Shown piece after piece: positions 1 to 6,712 of a stretch of 9,985 bases of DNA. Numbering within the stretch: the first letter of the stretch is position 1; each line of letters starts with the position of its first letter. A model generated the notes under the pieces. That model saw only the letters and a program-made list of their open reading frames with translations. It was not told the origin of the DNA and did no database searches. This DNA comes from RGIG4608 sp045631445 (GTDB taxonomy: Bacteria; Bacillota; Clostridia; Oscillospirales; CAG-272). The stretch is taken from assembly GCA_045631445.1 (NCBI GenBank), contig JAZQUS010000113.1:1-9985 (forward strand), written 5' to 3'. The position numbers were made by a program, and so were the translations under genes.

Positions 1-1
1 A

Positions 2-2242
2 CTTATTTACGTTGAGGAAGGCGATGGAGCAGGTTACTTCTACGCATACGGTACCAGTGACCTTATTCAGTGCCACGGCTTCCAGTGCTGGCGTTCCAAG
101 GATATGACCAACTGGGAATATGTTGGTGTTGCTTTTGAACCTGATTTCTCTGAATCTTGGTCAATCAACAACCACTGGGCTCCCGAGGTTTTGTATGATG
201 ACGGCGTTTACTATATTTTCTATAGTGCGCAGAACATACATGCGGGCGGCAGACACTATATGAGTGTTGCAGTTTCTACAACTCCTTACGGTCCTTTTGA
301 ATGTCTTGATGACACAAAGAATCTTGATGGAAAAACTCTTTCAAAGAGTCAGCCCGTTTACGATTTTTCATCAATTCTTCCAAACCGTGAAGGTATTAAC
401 AACCACACAATTGATATTCACCCATTTATCGACCCTGTAACAGGTGATAAGTATTTGTATTTCTCTGCATTCCAGGATTGGGGCAGAAGAGCTTATCAGG
501 AAATTTACGGCGTTAAGATGAAGGACTGGTTCACACCCGATTATTCAACACTTACACAGCTTACATCTATCTTTAACTCAACGGTTACTGATTTGAAGGA
601 TGAAATGGCAGGTGGCGGTGTTCAGTTTGGTGATACCGACGAGGGTCAAAATGAACAGGCAACTGTAAATGAAGGTCCTTTCGTATATTACTACGATGGA
701 ACTTATTATATGACATATTCCGTTTACCCTTACACAAGTCCTAACTATCAGGTAAGACAGGCACTTGCTACATCTCCTCTTGGAGATTACACAAAGGTTG
801 CGCCTGAGGACGGAGGCACACTTCTTTACACCGAAAGTGACTGGGAAAATCTTGCGAGCGCAGGTCACCATTGCTTTATTAAGTGCGGAGATCAGCTTAT
901 GATTGCTTATCATACCTTCCTTGATAGATCCACTATCCAAAACGGTAGAGCACTTGCGGTTGACGAGGTTAAGTTCGTTAAGAACGATAAGGGTCAGACA
1001 GTTATGCATACTAATGGCCCCACATATTCTTATCAGCCATTGCCCGCAGCAGTTTCAGGCTACGAAAACCTTGCACCTCTTGCTAGCGTAACTGCTTCTC
1101 ATGTAGCTGCTGACAGTGACGTTAAGTATCTTACTGACGGCGTATATAAGGTTCATAAGACAGACCTTGTAAATGAATTTAAGACACAGACAGTTTCTTC
1201 TTTGACAAAAACAACAATCAACTTTAAGTTTGATGATTGGAAGAACGTGCGCTCACTTTTGATTTACAATAGCTTGGATTACAATCTTTCTGTTCCTTCT
1301 ATTAATAGCATTAAATTGAAGTACAAAACAAGTGACGGTTATGCTTGGGCAGAAGCTAAGAACGTTAGATTTAACTATTCTTGGAACTCTGACTCCCGTT
1401 CAACAATGTACCCAGGCGGTGCTATTATGCTTGAATTTGAAGAAATGCCCGTTATGGAAATTGAGATTAGCATTAATCTTTCTGCTAACTTGCCCGACGT
1501 TGCTATCGGTGAAATTATGATTATGGGTAGAGAGGTTAGAAATCCTGCTCCTGTAACAAAGTTTGATGCTTATTCATTTGAAAATCCTGATCCCGTTGAG
1601 TATATTAAGCACAGCGAGGGTCAGAGCGTTGGTACAGTAGGTGACTTTAACACAACTTGGGGCTACGGTGATCTTTCAACTGACGATGGCTCGGAAAATG
1701 CTTATATTGAAAACACTGCTCCCGGTGATCAGTTCGCATATTTCAAGGGCGCAGAGGGCTATAACTTCTACTTTGAAGCAGAATTGACCATTACCGAAGA
1801 TGAACCTTATAGAATGTGGCACGGTGGATTAGAAAACTATCCTAAATTCGGTTTGGTATTAAAATCCAAATCAGGTAGCACATTCTTCTATATTGACTCT
1901 GCTTATGCCGGTGGCTTTAACAACAAGGCGGTTGGTTATACTCAGAGAAAGCAGGACAACAGTGACTATGACTGGAATACAACGGAAAAGGTTAGAAGCT
2001 TTGACGTTTCATATACTAACGGTAACTATACAAAGCTCGCTATCGCTCGCGTTGGCAATACTTTCTATTTCTTTGTAAACGATCAGCTCTTTGATACTGC
2101 AACCAATCTTCGTGGCTTGACAGGTGAGAACGTTGTTGGTGGATGCCTTGTATTTAATATGGGTATTCGCGTTAAGAATTACAATGTAATTTCCGGTGAA
2201 AATGAGGTGGCTGCAAAGCTTCAGTCATTAGGCGTTAACTAA
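2..2242 (+). CDS. Modular GH43 glycoside hydrolase, probably secreted (5' end outside window)
   Basis: The reading frame is open from base 2, so the gene begins upstream; 746 codons are visible. The first ATG, at base 104, is internal, because the 34 codons before it encode typical GH43 blade-1 sequence (VEEGDGAGYFYAYGTSD). The catalytic base Asp normally lies just ahead of this stretch and must be beyond the window edge. Visible GH43 marks are HWAPEV, the pKa-modulating Asp in TIDIHPF (codon 413-415), the general acid Glu in VNEGPF (codon 671-673), and GHH near fragment residue 289. The propeller ends near fragment residue 350. A discoidin/CBM-like beta-sandwich follows (about 354-512), then a concanavalin-like module (about 532-746; note KLAIARVGNTFYFFVNDQLF). 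Family members remove arabinofuranosyl or xylosyl units from plant polysaccharides; the exact substrate is unknown. No LPXTG motif, dockerin or C-terminal membrane anchor is visible. Export is inferred from the modular architecture, because the N terminus is missing. Lys and Phe codons lean to AAG and TTC, unlike the membrane genes downstream, which suggests high expression. Confidence 0.88.
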   Translation, partial: LIYVEEGDGAGYFYAYGTSDLIQCHGFQCWRSKDMTNWEYVGVAFEPDFSESWSINNHWAPEVLYDDGVYYIFYSAQNIHAGGRHYMSVAVSTTPYGPFECLDDTKNLDGKTLSKSQPVYDFSSILPNREGINNHTIDIHPFIDPVTGDKYLYFSAFQDWGRRAYQEIYGVKMKDWFTPDYSTLTQLTSIFNSTVTDLKDEMAGGGVQFGDTDEGQNEQATVNEGPFVYYYDGTYYMTYSVYPYTSPNYQVRQALATSPLGDYTKVAPEDGGTLLYTESDWENLASAGHHCFIKCGDQLMIAYHTFLDRSTIQNGRALAVDEVKFVKNDKGQTVMHTNGPTYSYQPLPAAVSGYENLAPLASVTASHVAADSDVKYLTDGVYKVHKTDLVNEFKTQTVSSLTKTTINFKFDDWKNVRSLLIYNSLDYNLSVPSINSIKLKYKTSDGYAWAEAKNVRFNYSWNSDSRSTMYPGGAIMLEFEEMPVMEIEISINLSANLPDVAIGEIMIMGREVRNPAPVTKFDAYSFENPDPVEYIKHSEGQSVGTVGDFNTTWGYGDLSTDDGSENAYIENTAPGDQFAYFKGAEGYNFYFEAELTITEDEPYRMWHGGLENYPKFGLVLKSKSGSTFFYIDSAYAGGFNNKAVGYTQRKQDNSDYDWNTTEKVRSFDVSYTNGNYTKLAIARVGNTFYFFVNDQLFDTATNLRGLTGENVVGGCLVFNMGIRVKNYNVISGENEVAAKLQSLGVN

Positions 2243-2255
2243 TAACTGATTACTT

Positions 2256-2300
2256 ATCCAAGACGATTTGTCTTAGAGCAAATCGTCTTGGATTTATTTA
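2256..2300 (+). terminator. Perfect 15-bp hairpin, probable (leaky) intrinsic terminator
   Basis: The arms ATCCAAGACGATTTG (2256-2270) and CAAATCGTCTTGGAT (2279-2293) are perfect reverse complements around an 8-nt loop, followed by TTATTTA. It lies 13 nt after the stop codon of the modular GH43 gene. The stem is only moderately GC-rich (6 of 15) and the U-tract is interrupted by A, so termination may be partial. No convincing promoter lies between it and the next start at 2325. The hairpin may therefore stabilise the upstream mRNA end and lower expression of the downstream operon. Confidence 0.72.
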
Positions 2301-2324
2301 AAATGATATTTAAGGACGGATAAT

Positions 2325-3254
2325 ATGAAATTAATTAAATCCAATGACTCTAATATAAGAAAATATCAAGCAGATCCATATATTTTTAGCGATGGAGGAA
2401 GATATTATTTGTATTGCACGGGTGGTGACGGTGTACATTGCTACACTTCGAATACGCTTTCTGATTTCGTGCATTTGGGTGTTGTTTGCGCACAGGACGA
2501 TTCTTGTCAGTATTGGGCTCCTTGCGTGGCAAAGATTGACGGTAAGTTTTATATGTATTATTCGTCCATGCCGAAAACAAGTGATGACGTTCACACGCAG
2601 TGCTTGAAGGTTGCAGTTGCAGACTCGCCCGAAGGTCCTTTTGTTTACCAAAATGACCTTGCGGCACCATTTTCTATTGATGCGGACTTTGCATTTACCG
2701 AAAGTGGAAATCATTTATTCTATTCTGTGAACGATCATACCTTGGAGCGCGTTGGTACAAAGATAGTATTGGATAAAATGATTTCTGCTACAGAGCTTGA
2801 GGGAAATCCCAAAACGGTTGTTATTCCTACTCTTGATGAGGAAATTTTTTGCAGAAACAGATTTAAGATGGGTGAGCATTGGCATACCATTGAGGGAGCT
2901 AATTTCTTTTATGATGACGGTTGGTATTATTTATTGTTTTCAGGTAATTGCTATCAAAATAATACCTACTACGTTGGATACAGCAGGGCAAAGGCAAATA
3001 CGCCCGAGCTTGAAAAAATAGAATTTTTGAAATATCCTGACGATAATACATACAGTCCTTTGCTTTGCTCGGATGAAATTGAGCTTGGTACGGGACACAA
3101 CAGCACTATAAAGGTTGATGGACAGTGGTACATCGTTTATCACGGCAGGGATAAGAGTGACGATTTGAGTGAGGAATGTCGTACGGCGCGCATTGCAAAG
3201 CTCAATGTTAAGGACGGCGTACTCAGTGTTGAAAAGATGGCGGATTATGAATAA
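2325..3254 (+). CDS. Cytoplasmic GH43 family glycosidase (309 aa)
   Basis: This is a single-domain five-bladed GH43 enzyme with no signal peptide. All expected active-site positions are visible: base Asp17 in QADPYIF, pKa-modulating Asp119 in SIDADF, acid Glu190 in HTIEGANFF, and the metal/water-coordinating His258 in GTGHNS. The YWAPCV segment (64-69) is a variant of the usual WAPxV/I. Substrates are probably short arabino- or xylo-oligosaccharides brought into the cell; the subfamily cannot be fixed by eye. There are five Cys within residues 31-67, which fits a reducing cytoplasm better than export. The start is set by AAGGAC at 2312-2317, 7 nt before ATG. Its last 8 bases overlap the next gene, making it the first gene of a six-gene cluster. 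Confidence 0.87.
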   Translation: MKLIKSNDSNIRKYQADPYIFSDGGRYYLYCTGGDGVHCYTSNTLSDFVHLGVVCAQDDSCQYWAPCVAKIDGKFYMYYSSMPKTSDDVHTQCLKVAVADSPEGPFVYQNDLAAPFSIDADFAFTESGNHLFYSVNDHTLERVGTKIVLDKMISATELEGNPKTVVIPTLDEEIFCRNRFKMGEHWHTIEGANFFYDDGWYYLLFSGNCYQNNTYYVGYSRAKANTPELEKIEFLKYPDDNTYSPLLCSDEIELGTGHNSTIKVDGQWYIVYHGRDKSDDLSEECRTARIAKLNVKDGVLSVEKMADYE

Positions 3255-3714
3255 TATTTATGATTTTTCTGAAATTGAGAAAATATGTGCAAGAGAGAAG
3301 AAATTGATTTTTCGATATATTATTTATGTGCTTTGCGCAGTTGTTACTATTGCGCTTGCTTGTATTTTTATAAAAAATAATATTTTTCTTTCGACTATAT
3401 TCTTCATTTTGTTGTTTTTCTTTGTTTTGTTTTCTATAGTATTTTGGAAAATAAAATACGGTTTTCTAAAAAAACGCAGAATGTTTTTAGACAGTATTGA
3501 AAGTGGAAAAGGCGAGGATTTTGTTGGCATATTTGAAGAAAGCTTATTATCCTCAAGCGATGAAGATGATTTTGATGTTTATGTTTTCATAGCATCAAAC
3601 AAAAAAACGAATTTATTAATTCACAAACAAAACAGAGCGCATTTTTTAGAGGGGAAAAAATACCACCTTTTATGCGTTGGTAACTATATTTATCAGTGGG
3701 AGATTATTGATTGA
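3247..3714 (+). CDS. Small two-TM membrane protein, unknown function (155 aa)
   Basis: I do not recognise a named family. The preferred start, ATG at 3247, overlaps the end of the preceding GH43 gene by 8 nt. An in-frame ATG at 3169 would add 26 Arg-rich residues that only mirror that gene's other frame. The protein has a short charged N terminus, two hydrophobic segments (about residues 20-42 and 44-67), a basic KIKYGFLKKRR stretch, and then a roughly 80-residue soluble domain with an acidic SSSDEDDFD patch and a beta-rich end (KYHLLCVGNYIYQWEIID). The positive charges after TM2 suggest that both termini are cytoplasmic. Being translationally coupled to a glycosidase and upstream of an ABC ATPase, it is likely an accessory membrane subunit or regulator of that system, but this is inference. 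Codons are strongly AT-biased compared with the GH43 genes. Confidence 0.8.
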   Translation: MNNIYDFSEIEKICAREKKLIFRYIIYVLCAVVTIALACIFIKNNIFLSTIFFILLFFFVLFSIVFWKIKYGFLKKRRMFLDSIESGKGEDFVGIFEESLLSSSDEDDFDVYVFIASNKKTNLLIHKQNRAHFLEGKKYHLLCVGNYIYQWEIID

Positions 3715-3737
3715 TTTCTTACTGATTTAGGAGAAAT

Positions 3738-4265
3738 ATGAAGATGGATAACAATATAACTACGGCAAGAATAAAGAGGATATTGAGTCCTAAGATTATT
3801 GCGATAGTTTTTTTGATAGTGACACTTGTAACGGCGGTTTTTTACGTTACTTTAGAGAACATAGACAAAAAAGAAGTGCAAATTTGGTTTGTAACAACTG
3901 ACGGTGAATATTCTTTTTCGGATGACACGTTGAAGCAGATTAATGATTATGGTGTAAAACAAGGAATTGATAAGGTCGTTTTATCAAGACGTCATCCCGA
4001 GGATATTTATTTTGACGTTACTATGTCAACAAGTGCATACTATAATTGCGATATTTTTATTATGAATGAAGAAATGGCAAAAAAATATTATGAAACTGAT
4101 ATGTTTTTGCCCTTACAAACCGATGGCTTTGAGGGTGAGTTGCTCTATATTGATGGAAAGCCGATTGGTTTATTAATGAATGAAGACTATTATTTGCTTA
4201 TAAACGCAAACGTTGACGTTGATTTGCAGATAATTTATGATATATTTGAGATGTTTAAGAGGTAA
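3738..4265 (+). CDS. Single-TM protein resembling the N-terminal lobe of a sugar-binding protein (175 aa)
   Basis: A basic N terminus (RIKR, KIIAI) leads into one hydrophobic segment (about residues 19-41) with no lipobox Cys, so it looks like an uncleaved membrane anchor with the rest outside. The external part reads like the first lobe of an extracellular solute-binding protein: an opening strand VQIWFVTTDG, a helix, a second strand (KVVLSRR), then CDIFIMNEEMAKKYYE and MFLPLQ, which match the 'D-I/V-F-I-x-x-E ... G-x-L-x-P-L' pattern before a YIDGKPIGL segment. Binding proteins of this type are usually 400 aa or more; the second lobe is absent, and the gene ends at a normal stop rather than a visible frameshift. 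AGGAG at 3729-3733 lies 4 nt before ATG 3738 and 10 nt before an in-frame ATG at 3744, so the start is uncertain by two codons. It probably serves the downstream ABC module; the half-binding-protein reading is an inference from motifs. Confidence 0.75.
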   Translation: MKMDNNITTARIKRILSPKIIAIVFLIVTLVTAVFYVTLENIDKKEVQIWFVTTDGEYSFSDDTLKQINDYGVKQGIDKVVLSRRHPEDIYFDVTMSTSAYYNCDIFIMNEEMAKKYYETDMFLPLQTDGFEGELLYIDGKPIGLLMNEDYYLLINANVDVDLQIIYDIFEMFKR

Positions 4266-4267
4266 AA

Positions 4268-5254
4268 ATGAGAAAAAAGGGCATAGTGGAGCGATTGGTT
4301 ATGGGTGCTCCTTCTGAAAATGATTTTTCATATGACAAGCTACCAAAAAACAGAAAAAAGCTGTTTTCATATTTGATAAAAAACAAATTTTGGAAAATAT
4401 ATAAAAACCATTTTTTGATTGCTTTGTTTTTTGTTCCGCTTATTGTGTGGAACGTACTTACCTTGAACTACACGAATTTTGTTTTTGGGCTTCCTGCAAA
4501 TGAGGGAATAACTCATTTTGTGGAGCATTGGTTTACGGTGTACGTTACGGCAATTCCTTTGTGGGCACTTGCGTTTTTAGGGCTTTCGGGCGGACTTAAC
4601 GTATTGAGAAAGCTTGCTTGGAGTGATCCATTGATTTTTATTACGGATTTTATCAAGGGAATAAAATCGAGTGGAAAGCAACTCGCTTTTATCGGCTTTT
4701 TATGGGGAACGGTTTATGTCTTGATTCGATATGCGATGAATTGGCTAGGATTTTATTACCGTGTTTTTGACAGCTCATATTCGGTGGTTTTCGGAATCTT
4801 TGTATGCTTTTTCGTGTTAATTTTGGTTATTGGTTACACGGTGTATGCGGCTTGCATGGCATCACTTTATAACGTTACACTTAAACAACTTTTTGTGGGA
4901 GCATTCAAGCTTTATTTGGCGGATTTGTTTTTGGCAACGGGTGTGATACTTTTATCCCTTTTGCCCATTGCAATTTTGTTTATTACTGACTTTGCTATTG
5001 TGGTTTTGTTAGTTTATTTGCTTCTACTTGGATTGCTTATTGGTTTATTAATAATTCCACCGTTTTTGATGTGTCAACACACATTTGATAGAATTATTAA
5101 CAAGAAGGATTATCCTGAATTTTACGGAAAGGGGCTTTCATATGGGGTATATGAAAGCAAAGAAACTTTAGAAATTTCTAAGGGTGTTGAAGAAATTATT
5201 GATACAAACGAAACAGAAAATGATTTTGAGAGAGTGAACGATGAGCAATATTGA
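4268..5254 (+). CDS. Six-TM membrane protein, probable DUF624/YesL-like (328 aa)
   Basis: Hydrophobic segments lie at about residues 47-66, 88-108, 137-155, 172-197, 214-235 and 238-265, separated by short charged loops. The order and spacing (GLSGGLNVLRKLAW, then DFIKGIKSSGKQ, then LKQLFVGAFKLYLADL) resemble DUF624 proteins such as YesL. That family is usually found in carbohydrate ABC-transport operons of Firmicutes and its role is unknown. An ABC-permease EAA loop is not recognisable. A soluble acidic tail of about 50 residues follows the last TM. The gene starts 2 nt after the upstream stop with AGAGG as Shine-Dalgarno, and its 3' end overlaps the ABC ATPase gene by 14 nt. It is therefore the most likely membrane partner of that ATPase, either as a permease-like subunit or an assembly/regulatory factor. 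Family assignment is by pattern, not by search. Confidence 0.75.
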   Translation: MRKKGIVERLVMGAPSENDFSYDKLPKNRKKLFSYLIKNKFWKIYKNHFLIALFFVPLIVWNVLTLNYTNFVFGLPANEGITHFVEHWFTVYVTAIPLWALAFLGLSGGLNVLRKLAWSDPLIFITDFIKGIKSSGKQLAFIGFLWGTVYVLIRYAMNWLGFYYRVFDSSYSVVFGIFVCFFVLILVIGYTVYAACMASLYNVTLKQLFVGAFKLYLADLFLATGVILLSLLPIAILFITDFAIVVLLVYLLLLGLLIGLLIIPPFLMCQHTFDRIINKKDYPEFYGKGLSYGVYESKETLEISKGVEEIIDTNETENDFERVNDEQY

Positions 5255-6710
5255 TGCAAAGTATTTAACAAAAGTATATAAGGATGGCGAATACGCGCTT
5301 AAAAATTCCTCACTTCGTGTCAAAAGCGGTGAATTTTTGGTTATAGTTGGCGCATCAGGTGCGGGTAAATCGACTTTGTTGAAAATTCTTGCGGGGACTG
5401 AGGAGCTTTCGTCAGGTGAGCTTTATTTTGATGGGATATTGGCGGAAAATATTCCAAAATCAAAAAGGGACGTTTCGATGGCTTTTCAAGAATACGTGCT
5501 CTATCCTCATATGACTGTTTTTGACAATCTTGCAACTCCTTTAAAGCTAGCAAGAGAGGATGAAAAAGCTATTTATGATAAGGTTATGGACACTTTAAGG
5601 CTTTTTGGACTTGAGCATGTGGCGGATATTTTGCCCAAACACTTGAGTGGCGGTGAGCAGCAAAGGGCTTCACTTGCTAAAACCTTGATAAAACAAAGCA
5701 AGCTCGTTTTACTCGACGAGCCGGTTAGCAGTGTTGATGAAAAATCAAGATGGGAGTATTGCAGGGCTATCAAGCAAATGAAACATATGCTTCCAAATTC
5801 CACATTTATTTACGTTACACATAACACAAGGGAAGCTTTGTTTTTGGCCGATAGGATAGCTGTTATGCATGATGGAGTAATTTTGCAAATTGCACCGAAG
5901 GATTTTTTGCTTGAATATCCGGAGCATTCATTTGTTTTAGAGCTTATGGGACTTATGGATGATGCGGAAGTTCCCGAATTTGATGAAAAGGGAAGAAGAA
6001 TAGGTGTTTCATCTGCTCAACTTAAGCTTTGCGGTGTTTTGAATGGCGGTAGCCTTACATTTGCTGACAAAGAAATTAAACTCAATGACGAATATTTAAG
6101 TCGACTTTTGTACACTAAAAAAGATATTGACGTGGTTTTGGAGGTTGAAAAATTCAGTAAAACCACGGTGAATGACGGATTTGCGCTTGTTTTTGAGGTG
6201 ACAAAAAACTGTGGCAATTACGTTATTTTGACAATATCTCAACAGAGTTTTATTTTGAACAAAAAAACAAATTTGAAGGAAGGCGAGAAAATACGTCTTT
6301 ACTATAAAATTGAGGATTTGATTTTGTTTGATGGAGATAAAAGGTTGACTTGCCACTATCCTATTCACAACAAAATAAATATTCGAGTGAACGATGCCCC
6401 AAGCGGCAAATTTGAGATGCTTGGCAAACGTATTAAATTGAATAAATGCATCCCTTCGTATAGCAAAAATGTGATAATTGATGAAGATGCTTTTGTTCTT
6501 TCCTATGAAAGGGGAAAATGTGCTGTTCGCATTGCAGGTTGCCTTGATGAAGAATTTATTAACGGTAAAAAGCTTTGTCACGTTGCAATAAAGGGAATTG
6601 AGGGGTATTTGTCCTTTATTTCTAACGAGGATGTTACAATTTTTGGAAAGAAAAAGGTTTGGCTAAATATAATTCCTCAAAAAATGAAATTTGAAGAAAA
6701 GGAAGATTGA
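5241..6710 (+). CDS. MalK/MsmX-type ABC transporter ATPase with extended C-terminal domain (489 aa)
   Basis: This is a complete nucleotide-binding domain (about residues 1-238) that hydrolyses ATP for transport. Visible motifs are A-loop Tyr13, Walker A GASGAGKST (37-45), Q-loop Gln83, signature LSGGEQQR (135-142), Walker B LVLLDEP (155-161, catalytic Glu160), D-loop SSVD (163-166) and switch His194 in THN. A MalK-like OB/TOBE regulatory region follows (about 290-370, ending YYKIEDLILFDGDKRLT, which matches the usual end of MalK TOBE sequences). About 120 further residues (370-489) look like a second, weaker OB-type repeat. MalK-family proteins are usually about 360-380 aa, so the C terminus is roughly 110-130 residues longer. 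The ATG at 5241 lies inside the end of the six-TM gene (14-nt overlap), implying coupled synthesis. The sugar-importer class is the best reading, but no standard permease pair is encoded in the window. Confidence 0.9.
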   Translation: MSNIDAKYLTKVYKDGEYALKNSSLRVKSGEFLVIVGASGAGKSTLLKILAGTEELSSGELYFDGILAENIPKSKRDVSMAFQEYVLYPHMTVFDNLATPLKLAREDEKAIYDKVMDTLRLFGLEHVADILPKHLSGGEQQRASLAKTLIKQSKLVLLDEPVSSVDEKSRWEYCRAIKQMKHMLPNSTFIYVTHNTREALFLADRIAVMHDGVILQIAPKDFLLEYPEHSFVLELMGLMDDAEVPEFDEKGRRIGVSSAQLKLCGVLNGGSLTFADKEIKLNDEYLSRLLYTKKDIDVVLEVEKFSKTTVNDGFALVFEVTKNCGNYVILTISQQSFILNKKTNLKEGEKIRLYYKIEDLILFDGDKRLTCHYPIHNKINIRVNDAPSGKFEMLGKRIKLNKCIPSYSKNVIIDEDAFVLSYERGKCAVRIAGCLDEEFINGKKLCHVAIKGIEGYLSFISNEDVTIFGKKKVWLNIIPQKMKFEEKED

Positions 6711-6712
6711 TT

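Noticed and set aside
578..1009. Minus-strand open frame of 143 codons inside the modular GH43 gene
   Set aside because: It is opposite the catalytic domain coding frame, has low-complexity Cys/Ile/Arg-rich translation, and shows no start signals.
3169..3246. Longer N terminus for the 2-TM protein starting at 3169
   Set aside because: It would overlap 86 nt of the GH43 gene and add an Arg-rich stretch that is only the other frame of GH43. ATG 3247 in an 8-nt stop/start overlap fits the operon better.
6096..6581. Minus-strand open frame of 161 codons inside the ABC ATPase gene
   Set aside because: It lies fully opposite a clear coding frame, its translation has no recognisable domain, and no Shine-Dalgarno or promoter supports it. 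It is a shadow of AT-rich coding sequence.
4268..6710. Bacteriocin or drug exporter reading of the membrane protein plus ATPase
   Set aside because: The ATPase has the MalK-type TOBE region, which is typical of importers, there is no leader-peptidase domain or precursor peptide, and flanking glycosidases point to sugars.
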